A stretch of DNA of 64,000 bases from FEB-25 sp963822175 (GTDB taxonomy: Bacteria > Chloroflexota > Anaerolineae > Anaerolineales > UBA4823): contig CAWGGJ010000006.1 in the NCBI GenBank assembly GCA_963822175.1, positions 62,001-126,000 of the forward strand. Reading direction: 5' to 3'. Positions 44,070 through 52,910 of this stretch are shown here, one piece after another. The position numbers and the translations under genes were made by a program. The first letter of the stretch is position 1. The number at the start of each line of letters is the position of its first letter. The notes under the pieces are model-generated. The model saw nothing but the letters and a program-made list of their open reading frames with translations, had not been told where the DNA came from and did no database searches.

Positions 44070-46397
44070 TCACGCGGTTGGCATACTACTGCGGGAAATC
44101 CAAATATCGTATCGAGGGTCGTATTCCTCTACCGTACTCAATACATTTAGCCCATTATGACCACCAATTGCATAAACTTTTTCATTACTGGCAATTGCAA
44201 CACCGAGTGCATATCGTGGTGTCGGCATACTAGTTCTGGTGGCCCACGTTCCATAACCATCATTGGTTATATTAATAAAACCAGAAATGTAACTATCTTG
44301 CAACCAGAGGCTAGTTCCGCCCTTATTAACGCAGTTTATCCCTCCCCCGTCTGTGGTCAGGTGGTTGAGATACGGCGTGGCATTGTTGCAGCTGATCCCC
44401 TGGGTCGCACCTTCTATGTTCACCCAGCGCAGAATGTTCCCACTCTGGTAGGTACCACTGATATCGGCGGTGGCGTCAATGCTGGTGTCATCAAAGTAAA
44501 TCCGCCCCCAGCTGTTTCCATCGTGTTCAATGAAGCGGATGGGCTGCGCTTCGGTGCCATCCGCCAGCAGCTGGCCACCCACATTCAGGCTGTAATTGCC
44601 GTTGAATTCAATGTTCGTGCCCGCTTCGATGGTCAGCGTGATGCCCGGCGCCACACCCACGTTGTTCATCACCACGTAGGTCTTGTCGCTGGTCCAGGTG
44701 GTATCCTCTCCGATGGTGCCCCACACCTGTTCCTCCGCCGAGCGGGTGGTGATGGTAAAGCTGAAGGCAGTCGAATAGGCACCTCCATTGGCGCTGACCT
44801 CCAGGCTAAAATCGATGGGATGGTCATAGCCTGCTCCCAATGCGACTTCAAAGGTATACAGTGGGTTGCCCACCTCGCTGCCGCCGGAAGGTATGTCTCC
44901 AAAAGAAGCACTTCCCTGGGTGATGGTCACATATGGATCTGTCGTCGTGAGCACTCCAGTCACCCCGCTCGCATTCAGCCAGCCATTGGAGAGCGTGATC
45001 TCCAGCGTAGTGGAGGCTCCTGGGACAGGTCTGCCCAGCGGGTCGCTGTTCACCTTGCGTGAGGCGATCTCAAGCTGGGGTGTCGGCTCAGTGGTCAGTG
45101 CTGCCCCGGCATTCAGCCTGCCGGCACCGAGCAATCCGACATAGCCGGGGTTGGCAGCATCCAGCGGGTCTGCTGTATGGGTCAGCTGTGACCGAACCAG
45201 TGTCTGGTTCCATTCCGGGTGCTGGCTGAGGATGAGACCTGCCACCCCCGAGACAAAAGGCGTTGAAAATGAAGTACCTTCCACGGATCCATAATCGCCG
45301 CCCATGTAGGTGGTGGTGATATCCACCGCAGGTGCGGACAGGTCCACCCAGGTGCCATAATTGGAGAAGGTCGACTTCAAGTCAGCCTGGTCTGTTCCAG
45401 CTACAGCCAGGACTTCGGTATAGGCAGCTGGATAAAACATGGATGAGTAGTTATCATTGCCCGCTCCAGCAATGACCATAGCGCCATATGAATTGATCGC
45501 AGTTTGAATCGCTTCCTGCAGGGCATGCGAGGAGGAATAGCCGCCCAGGGAAATGTTGATCACATCTGTGCCTTTACCCGCGGCATACAATGTTCCCGCG
45601 GCAATATCGGAATAATTCGCCACCCCACCCGCCGACATAACCTTGACCGGCATCAAGCGGCATACCCAGCAGGTGCCGGCGATCCCAAGCGAGTTGTTGG
45701 TCTCAGCCACAGCTACCCCGGCCACCTGGGTTCCGTGCCCGTTGTCATCGGTGGGGTTGTTGTCGTCGCTGACGAAGTTCCAGCCATCCACGTCATCAAT
45801 GAATCCATTGTTGTCATCGTCGACTCCATTGCCAGCGATCTCGCCCGGGTTGACCCAAAGGTTACCAGCCAGGTCCGGATGGTCGAGCTGGATGCCCAAA
45901 TCCAGGATGGCGATGATCACGTTACTGCTGCCGGTATTCGCGTCCCAGGCGGTTTCAGCATCTATTTTCATCAAACCCCATTGGGAGGGATATTCGGGAT
46001 CATTGGGGACAACCTGGATGTTTCCAGCTGGTCTAGCCAGGTAATCCGGCTCCGCCCACACCACACGCGGGTCAGAGGTCAGGCTTTGTGCCAGGGAGGG
46101 CACATCACTGCCTGGGATAAGTTGAAGGAGATAAATCTGCGAGAGCTGTGCTGGTGCATCGGTGAACAACACTTGTGCATCGAGTACAGAGGGGGCAAGT
46201 GTCATGGTTTCCATGTGATTCACGCCTGCCTTTAAACGTACGATCAGCCTATCAGGGGCATAATCGCTGCCTGGTTGAGGTTGGTCGCCGGAAGGCTGTC
46301 TCACAGGCACTGCTGCCACGCTCAAGACCGAGGAAAACACTAATGCCAAGATGATAATAAGGTTAGTAAACTGAAATGCAGACCTATGCGTACGCAT
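44070..46397 (-). CDS. Giant secreted protein, N-terminal segment: subtilisin-like S8 protease
   Basis: This segment has about 775 residues from ATG 46397 (GGGAGGT upstream). Signal peptide FTNLIIILALVFSSVLSVAA, then an I9-like propeptide (DRLIVRLKAGVN). The S8 triad is complete: Asp in IIAILDLGIQLDHPDL, His in DDNGHGTQVAGVAV, Ser in EGTSFSTPFVSG; the oxyanion Asn region reads VIAGAGNDN. After the protease come an Ig-like stretch, the start of a beta-helix (ITLTIEAGTNIEFNGNYSL) and the first kelch repeats. TGA 44070-44072 ends the frame inside kelch repeat 2. Reconstructed total length is about 1,820 residues. Confidence 0.9.
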   Translation of the reverse strand: MRTHRSAFQFTNLIIILALVFSSVLSVAAVPVRQPSGDQPQPGSDYAPDRLIVRLKAGVNHMETMTLAPSVLDAQVLFTDAPAQLSQIYLLQLIPGSDVPSLAQSLTSDPRVVWAEPDYLARPAGNIQVVPNDPEYPSQWGLMKIDAETAWDANTGSSNVIIAILDLGIQLDHPDLAGNLWVNPGEIAGNGVDDDNNGFIDDVDGWNFVSDDNNPTDDNGHGTQVAGVAVAETNNSLGIAGTCWVCRLMPVKVMSAGGVANYSDIAAGTLYAAGKGTDVINISLGGYSSSHALQEAIQTAINSYGAMVIAGAGNDNYSSMFYPAAYTEVLAVAGTDQADLKSTFSNYGTWVDLSAPAVDITTTYMGGDYGSVEGTSFSTPFVSGVAGLILSQHPEWNQTLVRSQLTHTADPLDAANPGYVGLLGAGRLNAGAALTTEPTPQLEIASRKVNSDPLGRPVPGASTTLEITLSNGWLNASGVTGVLTTTDPYVTITQGSASFGDIPSGGSEVGNPLYTFEVALGAGYDHPIDFSLEVSANGGAYSTAFSFTITTRSAEEQVWGTIGEDTTWTSDKTYVVMNNVGVAPGITLTIEAGTNIEFNGNYSLNVGGQLLADGTEAQPIRFIEHDGNSWGRIYFDDTSIDATADISGTYQSGNILRWVNIEGATQGISCNNATPYLNHLTTDGGGINCVNKGGTSLWLQDSYISGFINITNDGYGTWATRTSMPTPRYALGVAIASNEKVYAIGGHNGLNVLSTVEEYDPRYDIWISRSSMPTA

Positions 46398-46558
46398 ATT
46401 TACCTCCCGGGAGGTTGAAAAGGATTGGGAATGTTCTCTCTCCTGTAGATTTAGTATAGGGAAGAGAAAATCAAAAGTCAAGGAAAACTTCTCCAAGATT
46501 TATAACATAGAAAGCAGGCAATGCCCTAATTAATAATTGTTGAGAGCATAGAAGTAGC

Positions 46559-47512
46559 TCAGGTCTTCAGCTGCCTCCTATACAGGAACTTCAGATTGAT
46601 CATGAAATATTGGGGGAAAAGCAGACCACGGTATTCTGCAGGGATGGCAATTTTCTCCAGCTCGGTTTCATCAACACCTTTTTTAATCGCTTCACTGGCA
46701 AGGGAATTCAGGCAATTGATATAGCCATCCATCCAATCCAGCTGAGAACCATCACCGAGTGGACCGTGCCCGGGGATATACCATTTTGCCCCCAGCCTTT
46801 TAGCCTCCGCCAGGGTGTGCTGGATGTTTTCCGGGTTGCCTTCCTCCAAATATGGATGGAAACCGCTGAAGAGCACATCCTCCATGAACACAATGCCATC
46901 CTCGGGCAGGTGCAATAGCGCATCACTGCCACAATGCACGTCTTCATAGACAACCAGATTTGCTGATCGCCTGGAGCCAGTAAAGGTTAGATTCCCGCTA
47001 AAAGTGATGTTCGGGAGACGGACCTGCAATATGGGAAGGGCCGCATTGATCGCCTGGTAGTATGCCAGGTGAAGCTTGAGGTTATCAAGATCAGCTTCAT
47101 CCGGGGTGTGCGCTAATTTTGTTTCCACGCTATCCAGGCGCTGCTGAATCACTTCCTTGCATCCCTGGATCTCCTTGGAGCCTTCGGTCAGGATCAGCTC
47201 ACGCGTCTTTGCAGTGGAGATAATATCCGTCTCAGCTGAGAATGCCTGGTTGCCCCAGGTATGGTCATTGTGGTAATGGCTGTCGATCACTGTGTGTACC
47301 GGACGATTAGTGAGGTGTTCCGCAGCTGCTTTCAGGTCACTGGCTGCCTGGGGAGAAATAAAAGCGTCATACACCAGCGTGCGGTCACCCAGGTCAATGA
47401 TGCCCGCATTGCAGATGGCCCAACCCTCCCTGGAATTGATGGCAGCATAGACGCCATCAGCCAGCTGTTCAAGATCGAAATGCCGTGATTGAAATAAGGA
47501 TATTTTACTCAT
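46559..47512 (-). CDS. MBL-fold metal-dependent hydrolase
   Basis: This protein of about 317 residues starts at ATG 47512 (TGGAGGGG upstream). The N-terminus shows LEQLADGVYAAINSREGWAI and NAGIIDLGDRTLVYDAF. Metal motif HYHNDHTWGNQAF (H-x-H-x-D-H). Later ligands: YEDVHCGSDALLHLPEDGI (H, D) and WYIPGHGPLGDGSQL (H). Family members include lactamases, lactonases and SoxH-like hydrolases. A central helical insert (about residues 90-140) distinguishes it. Substrate unknown; cytoplasmic. Confidence 0.85.
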   Translation of the reverse strand: MSKISLFQSRHFDLEQLADGVYAAINSREGWAICNAGIIDLGDRTLVYDAFISPQAASDLKAAAEHLTNRPVHTVIDSHYHNDHTWGNQAFSAETDIISTAKTRELILTEGSKEIQGCKEVIQQRLDSVETKLAHTPDEADLDNLKLHLAYYQAINAALPILQVRLPNITFSGNLTFTGSRRSANLVVYEDVHCGSDALLHLPEDGIVFMEDVLFSGFHPYLEEGNPENIQHTLAEAKRLGAKWYIPGHGPLGDGSQLDWMDGYINCLNSLASEAIKKGVDETELEKIAIPAEYRGLLFPQYFMINLKFLYRRQLKT

Positions 47513-47653
47513 CGCCCCTCCAATTATTATATCATGCAATCTTCCAAATATTACGCCTAAACAGGATCCCATGGGGAAATATTCGGATTAATGATCTGTG
47601 CTGCGTTTCGCCATCTCCCTACCTTAATAATTGCCGGGTAAGACTCTTCCGGG

Positions 47654-48718
47654 TCACTGCACCACCCATGAGTACCTCGAAGTAACGTAATTCCACCAAT
47701 CACGTTGCCCCGGGAATGCTGCCACATCAAATTTGCCGATCAGGTCCTCGGTGTATACACTGGTGAATTTTCCAGGGTACCTGACCAATTTTTGCCATAC
47801 CTCGGTGGGTGAATTTCCCAACTTCTCCAGCGGTTGTGAGGTGATGCGCCGGTAATCAAGGTTATGGCGTGGAACAATGTGCAGCAGGCTGACCATATCC
47901 GCTTCAAGCTCATGTGCCTTTTCCATCTCTTTTGCCAGGAACTGCTGGCGCATGAGCTGGTAAAACGGTTCATAAAACAAGCTGCCAAAACCTGGAACCG
48001 CCGCTTTATTCAAAATGCAATCGTCGGAATTGTACAGGCAGGCATAGATATTGGTCCGATCCGTCTGGCTGGGAGATATTTTTATTGCTGTAGGCGAGTA
48101 CGATTCGGTGTACTTCCACTCGATCAGGACCAGCTGAACCAACCCATCGGAGCACAGGAATTTTACTGCAGCATCAGCCCTGGTATAGAACGCGCCGCGT
48201 GTCCTGTTATCATTCTCCGGGCTCTTCCCTTCATGCAAATAGTTATGCAGACCAATCCACTCAAAGGCGACAAATTTATTATCTTCAAATGGCAACATTT
48301 TCTGAAGAGCGGGGAAGATGGGAGACAATAATGCTGCCAACGCATCCGGTTTGTCAAAAAATGGGAAGAGAAAGTTGGCACAGCAAACCTGGGAATCGCA
48401 CATATGATTGCTCGGTTTTCCGTTATGACCATCATGCCATTTGATATCGTGCTCCGAAAAATATGCCATCATTGGGTCCCTGATCGTGTGGAACAAATTC
48501 TCCTCAGCATGATCCTCAGGCAGGCAAAATGGTCGATATTTCGTGCGATAATACCCATCCACCCTGGCTTTTTCTGAAAAGTAAACCGAGTTCATCTTGA
48601 ATTGCCTTTGCTTCTTCTTCTCTTCCTCTAGAAATCTGCCCATCTTCGCTCCATTCCGTCTCACGAGGTGAATAATTCGTACCGGGAATGATAAATCCCA
48701 GGATGATGCAATATCCAT
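47654..48718 (-). CDS. Putative PD-(D/E)XK-type nuclease, PGN_0703-like
   Basis: This protein has about 354 residues from ATG 48718. Visible features: KWHDGHNGKPSNHMCDSQVC (SSQ/NxC-like segment), KFVAFEWIGLHNYL, DAAVKFLCSDGLVQLVLIEW then KYTESY, giving a D...ExK arrangement of a PD-(D/E)XK core, and the late helices FYQLMRQQFLAKEMEKAHEL. The layout recalls the PGN_0703 group of putative restriction endonucleases, but from memory only. No methyltransferase or other restriction gene is adjacent. Confidence 0.5.
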   Translation of the reverse strand: MDIASSWDLSFPVRIIHLVRRNGAKMGRFLEEEKKKQRQFKMNSVYFSEKARVDGYYRTKYRPFCLPEDHAEENLFHTIRDPMMAYFSEHDIKWHDGHNGKPSNHMCDSQVCCANFLFPFFDKPDALAALLSPIFPALQKMLPFEDNKFVAFEWIGLHNYLHEGKSPENDNRTRGAFYTRADAAVKFLCSDGLVQLVLIEWKYTESYSPTAIKISPSQTDRTNIYACLYNSDDCILNKAAVPGFGSLFYEPFYQLMRQQFLAKEMEKAHELEADMVSLLHIVPRHNLDYRRITSQPLEKLGNSPTEVWQKLVRYPGKFTSVYTEDLIGKFDVAAFPGQRDWWNYVTSRYSWVVQ

Positions 48719-48924
48719 AAGTATATCCCTCTTCCGAGCCTGTACCAAATTTCTAGTCGAAATACAAATAAGGGTAACCTGCCCAGGTTGACCAGGAAGT
48801 TTTCACGCTATCCGGGGTGACACCCGGTGACATACCCCGGGTCAAATCCTTTTTCATCTGTGTTGATGAGGCATGTTTTTATCGGGTACAATAAACAAAA
48901 TACTTCTTATAAAATAGGACTCCT

Positions 48925-49791
48925 ATGGACGCAAATCCCATCCTGGCCATCATCGGCGGATCCGGGCTGTATGCGATGCCCGGTCTTGAAGATGCCTCTG
49001 AGCATGACCTGACCACCCCCTTCGGTAAACCCAGTGCGCCCATCATCACCGGCACGCTGGAAGGTTTGCAGGTAGCATTCCTTGCCCGGCATGGCATTGG
49101 ACATCACATCAATCCCAGTGAGGTCAACTACCGTGCCAATATCTACGCCCTCAAGATGCTGGGTATCGAGCGCATCGTCAGCATCAGTGCCTGTGGCTCG
49201 CTGCGTGAAGATTACGCCCCTGGCGATATTGTCGTTCCCGACCAGGTGGTTGACCTGACGCGAAACCGCCAGCGGACCTTCTTCGGTGAAGGGTTGGTGG
49301 CTCACATCGGGGTTGCCGATCCCTTCTGCCCCGATCTTTCTGCCCAGCTGCTCCAGGCCGTAGGAGCGACGGGAGTCACCACCCACAACTGCGGCAGCTT
49401 CCTGACCGTGGAGGGACCGCGCTTCTCCACCAAGGCCGAATCGAATGTATACCGCTCCTGGGGTATGTCACTGATCGGCATGACCACCTCCCCGGAGGTG
49501 TTCCTGGCACGGGAAGCGGAGATGTGTTATGCGGTCATGGCCCATGTCACCGATTATGACGTCTGGCACCTTGATCAGGAGCCGGTCAGCGTGGATGCGG
49601 TCATCACGGTGCTTAATCACAACACCATCATCGCCCAACAGGCAATTGCCGGTCTGGCCAGGCAGCTTAAGCGGGAGCATACGTGTGATTGCGATCATGC
49701 CCTCGCCACTGCCCTCATCACCGATGCGGAACACATCCCTGCTGAAACACGCCATAAATTGGACCTGTTGGTGAGAAAGTACCTCAAGTAA
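48925..49791 (+). CDS. mtnP: S-methyl-5'-thioadenosine phosphorylase
   Basis: This 288-residue purine nucleoside phosphorylase-family enzyme recycles methylthioadenosine to adenine and 5-methylthioribose-1-phosphate. Motifs: AIIGGSGLYAMPGLED, phosphate-site HGIGHHINPSEVNYRANIYA, SISACGSLREDYAPGDIVVP, TVEGPRFSTKAESNVYRSWG and IGMTTSPEVFLAREAEMCYA. These favour MTAP over inosine phosphorylase. It ends 8 bases before the SEDS-PBP gene, so the two are probably cotranscribed. Confidence 0.95.
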   Translation: MDANPILAIIGGSGLYAMPGLEDASEHDLTTPFGKPSAPIITGTLEGLQVAFLARHGIGHHINPSEVNYRANIYALKMLGIERIVSISACGSLREDYAPGDIVVPDQVVDLTRNRQRTFFGEGLVAHIGVADPFCPDLSAQLLQAVGATGVTTHNCGSFLTVEGPRFSTKAESNVYRSWGMSLIGMTTSPEVFLAREAEMCYAVMAHVTDYDVWHLDQEPVSVDAVITVLNHNTIIAQQAIAGLARQLKREHTCDCDHALATALITDAEHIPAETRHKLDLLVRKYLK

Positions 49792-49799
49792 AATCCAGC

Positions 49800-52469
49800 T
49801 TGCTTGCCTACGCGCTTACGTCAACCGAACGAATCGAGAGGCGCCTGCTGATCCTGGCGGGGGCATTCCTGGGGGTATTTTCACTTGCCCTGACCCTGTC
49901 AAACGCTGCCCGCCTGAATTCCTGGCAGGTCGAATATCACTGGTACCATTGGCTTGGATACGCCATCTGGGTCGGGTTCACCTGGCTGGCACACCGCGCA
50001 TTATCACGCCAGCTGCCTGAGCGGGATCCGTATCTGTTCCCGATTGCTGCCCTGCTCACAGGTTGGGGCTTGCTCACCATCTGGCGCTTATCCTACGGGC
50101 TTGGCTTACGCCAGTCTATCTGGCTGCTGGTAGTGGGGCTGGTTTTCATCCTGGCGATGCGTTTTAACAATTTACCTCCAGGGGGGCGGATTTTAACCTA
50201 CCTGAGGCGATTCAAGTACGTCTGGCTGACATCCGGTTTGCTATTAACAGCAGCAACCTTGATCCTAGGGACCAACCCGATGGGTGCTGGACCCCGCCTT
50301 TGGCTGGGCTGGGGTGGTTTTTACTTCCAGCCATCCGAGCTGCTCAAGCTGCTGCTGATCGTTTACCTGGCTGCCTACCTGGCTGACCGGCAGGCTTCCG
50401 GCACCCCCCCATCCCGGCTGATTCCACTTCTTACGCCCACCCTGATCATGACCGGATTGGCATTGCTCCTGCTCGTATTTCAGCGCGACCTGGGCACAGC
50501 AGCCATATTCCTTGTCCTCTATGCGGTCATTGTGTATGCGGGTACAGGAGATAGGCGAGTCTTATTGTTCAGCTTACTCGTGTTAATCGTGGCTTCGGTG
50601 ATTGGATATGCCTTGTTTGACGTGGTCAACCAGCGCGTGGATGCATGGATCAACCCGTGGCTCGATCCATCCGGGCGTTCCTATCAAATCGTGCAATCCC
50701 TGCTGTCGGTGGCCAATGGGGGATTGATCGGGCGTGGTCCCGGGATGGGCAGTCCAAGTCTTGTCCCCATCGCCCAATCCGATTTCATCTTCACCGCAAT
50801 TAGTGAAGAAAGTGGCCTTTTGGGAGCACTTGCCCTGATCGGTATCCTGGCACTGTTTGCCAGCCGCGGGATACGAATTGCTATTCGTTCGGTAGATATC
50901 TTCAAACGATTGCTGGCGATCGGCCTGGGAGTGCACCTGGTTGGGCAGAGCATCCTGATCATTGGTGGCAACCTGCGCCTGCTGCCCCTCACCGGCGTTA
51001 CCCTGCCATTTGTTTCCTATGGGGGTTCCTCCCTGCTGGTCTCATTCTTCGAGTTACTGTGCCTGCTGCTCATCAGCTCACAGGAGATGGAAACGCCTGT
51101 CTTCGTAACTGGAAGGCTCAAAACCCAGACCCGCACCTCCCTGTTCGCCTCTGCCGGTTTGATGTTTGGCCTGATGGGTCTTGCCCTGACCGCCGGGTGG
51201 TGGGGGGTGGTACGTGGACCCGACTTACTCACCCGCACCGATAACCCACGCCGCAGCATCGCGGACCGGTATGTCCTGCGTGGCTCGATACTCGATCGCC
51301 ATGATCGCCCGTTGGCAACCTCCTCCGGTCAGCCTGGCGAGATCGTGCGTAGCTATCCATACCCTGCTTTGGGTCCCATTGTAGGTTACACTGATGTAAT
51401 ATATGGGCAGGCTGGGCTTGAAGCAGGACTGGACGCGTACCTGCGCGGCCTGCAAGGTACACCTGGTTTAACTTTATGGTGGGAGCACCTGCTCTATGGA
51501 CAGCCACCACCTGGTTTGGACGTCCGCCTGAGCCTGGACCTGGACCTGCAGGCCAAGGCTGACGAGCTATTGGCAGGGGATCCGGGCGCGATCGTCCTGC
51601 TCAATGCGGAGAGCGGTGAGGTCCTGGCCATGGCTTCCAGTCCGACTTTCGATGCCAATACCCTGGACAGCAATTGGGAAAGCCTGGTGAATGATCCGTC
51701 TTCACCATTCTTTGACCGGGCTGGCATGGGTATGTATCCACCTGGGAATGCCCTGGGCGGATTTTTACTGGCAGATAGCCAACAACCCATCACAGGGCAA
51801 ATTACAGGTGATGCCTTGCTAGATTGTGCCTTGATTCCCCTTGATAACAGCCAGAAGGCAGGTATCTCGGCAGGTTGTACTGAACCGATCGAGCTGTTGG
51901 TGCAGTCCGGGGGTGCACAAGGGTTGGTCAGTTTGTTGGAAAGGCTGGGATACTACACCGCTCCCCCATTCCCGATTGAAACATTGAGTTCTGCACAACC
52001 AGATTCGATCACAGAACCAAGCACATATATCAGCGGGGTTAAGGATCCCGAAACGGGAGCACTGTTGCAAGTCAGTCCCCTGCAGATGGCATTAGCTGCC
52101 TCCACGCTGAGCAATGAAGGCTGGAGACCTGCCCCGCGCCTGTTGATGTCCGTCAAAACTCCCCAGGCAGGCTGGGTGATGATTCCACCGACATCAGAGC
52201 CTGAACAAGTATTCTCAGCCGAGGCTGCGAATTCCACCGCAAATGCGCTTAGCGATGATGAGCTTTCAACCTGGCAGGTTGTTTCTGCCAATAATGAAGA
52301 TGTGGGGAATTCATGGGATGCCAGGCCGGGTTATGCCTGGTTCATCGGGGGAACTTTACCTAATTGGGCCGGTGTACCTCTGGCGGTTGCCGTCCTGTTG
52401 GAAGAAAATAATCCACAGCGGGCACTTGAGATGGGGCAGAGCATGCTCCAGTCGGCAATGCAACCCTAA
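49800..52469 (+). CDS. SEDS glycosyltransferase (FtsW/RodA) fused to a degenerate penicillin-binding domain
   Basis: This 889-residue protein has two parts. Residues 1-435 form a SEDS polymerase with about ten helices: GPRLWLGWGGFYFQPSELLK, FQRDLGTAAIF (Asp230), INPWLDPSGRSYQIVQSLLS, AQSDFIFTAISEESGLLGAL and LPLTGVTLPFVSYGGSSLL. After a helix (LMFGLMGLALTAGWWG), residues 465-889 look like a class B PBP: RGSILDRHDRPLA, IVGYTDVIYGQAGLEAGLDA and AIVLLNAESGEVLAMASSPT. The YPPGSTFK position reads YPPGNALG (Asn650, Gly653), and no KTG precedes GYAWFIGG (about 844). The transpeptidase is therefore probably inactive. TTG start; no clear SD. Confidence 0.9.
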   Translation: MLAYALTSTERIERRLLILAGAFLGVFSLALTLSNAARLNSWQVEYHWYHWLGYAIWVGFTWLAHRALSRQLPERDPYLFPIAALLTGWGLLTIWRLSYGLGLRQSIWLLVVGLVFILAMRFNNLPPGGRILTYLRRFKYVWLTSGLLLTAATLILGTNPMGAGPRLWLGWGGFYFQPSELLKLLLIVYLAAYLADRQASGTPPSRLIPLLTPTLIMTGLALLLLVFQRDLGTAAIFLVLYAVIVYAGTGDRRVLLFSLLVLIVASVIGYALFDVVNQRVDAWINPWLDPSGRSYQIVQSLLSVANGGLIGRGPGMGSPSLVPIAQSDFIFTAISEESGLLGALALIGILALFASRGIRIAIRSVDIFKRLLAIGLGVHLVGQSILIIGGNLRLLPLTGVTLPFVSYGGSSLLVSFFELLCLLLISSQEMETPVFVTGRLKTQTRTSLFASAGLMFGLMGLALTAGWWGVVRGPDLLTRTDNPRRSIADRYVLRGSILDRHDRPLATSSGQPGEIVRSYPYPALGPIVGYTDVIYGQAGLEAGLDAYLRGLQGTPGLTLWWEHLLYGQPPPGLDVRLSLDLDLQAKADELLAGDPGAIVLLNAESGEVLAMASSPTFDANTLDSNWESLVNDPSSPFFDRAGMGMYPPGNALGGFLLADSQQPITGQITGDALLDCALIPLDNSQKAGISAGCTEPIELLVQSGGAQGLVSLLERLGYYTAPPFPIETLSSAQPDSITEPSTYISGVKDPETGALLQVSPLQMALAASTLSNEGWRPAPRLLMSVKTPQAGWVMIPPTSEPEQVFSAEAANSTANALSDDELSTWQVVSANNEDVGNSWDARPGYAWFIGGTLPNWAGVPLAVAVLLEENNPQRALEMGQSMLQSAMQP

Positions 52470-52515
52470 CAATCTTTAAATCCATATCATTATAATTATT
52501 ATAGTATTATTACTC

Positions 52516-52544
52516 TTGACATACTGTATAATATACAGTATAAT
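52516..52544 (+). promoter_or_regulatory. PadR promoter with overlapping operator dyad
   Basis: TTGACA (52516-52521), a 17-bp spacer and TATAAT (52539-52544) form a consensus promoter. A perfect 9-bp inverted repeat, ATACTGTAT-AAT-ATACAGTAT (52521-52541), fills the spacer and overlaps both boxes. This is placed for autorepression by the PadR protein encoded just downstream. Confidence 0.85.
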
Positions 52545-52563
52545 GCATCAAAGGATAGTTGCT

Positions 52564-52893
52564 ATGGATAATGATCAAACCATCGAAAACCTTATATTGG
52601 AAATGCGGCGCGGGGTGATCGTCCTGGCAGTCCTCAGCCAATGTAACCAGGAACAATATGGCTACTCGCTGATGAAATCGCTGGCAGAAAAAGGACTGGA
52701 GATTGACCAGGGTACGCTCTACCCGCTGCTGCGCCGGCTGGAAACGCAAGGCTTGCTCAGCTCAAGCTGGCGGCTCGAAGATGCACGACCTCGCCGTTAT
52801 TATCGTATCAGTCCCGAGGGGCAAAAGATGCTCCCAAAGCTGATCAAGGAATGGGAAAGCATGGTCCGGATGATGGGAAACATCCTGGACTAA
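52564..52893 (+). CDS. PadR-family transcriptional regulator
   Basis: This 109-residue winged-helix repressor starts at ATG 52564 with AAGGA upstream. N-terminal wHTH: GVIVLAVLSQCNQEQYGYSL, DQGTLYPLLRRLETQGLLSS and the wing RPRRYYRISPEGQKML. A terminal helix serves dimerisation. Members sense stress or drugs and repress their own operon. It is preceded by its own promoter/operator and followed 17 bases later by a membrane partner, a pairing common for PadR/HAAS modules. Confidence 0.95.
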   Translation: MDNDQTIENLILEMRRGVIVLAVLSQCNQEQYGYSLMKSLAEKGLEIDQGTLYPLLRRLETQGLLSSSWRLEDARPRRYYRISPEGQKMLPKLIKEWESMVRMMGNILD

Positions 52894-52910
52894 TTCACAG
52901 GAGAATGAAA

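Noticed and set aside
44070..44072. TGA as a recoded sense codon
   Set aside because: Other genes here (for example tadB and the ClbS neighbour cluster) use TGA as a true stop, and no SECIS-like element was seen; a point mutation or base error is simpler.
44157..45062. A 301-codon plus-strand frame opposite the subtilisin-like gene
   Set aside because: Antisense to the conserved protease and beta-helix sequence; no start signals.
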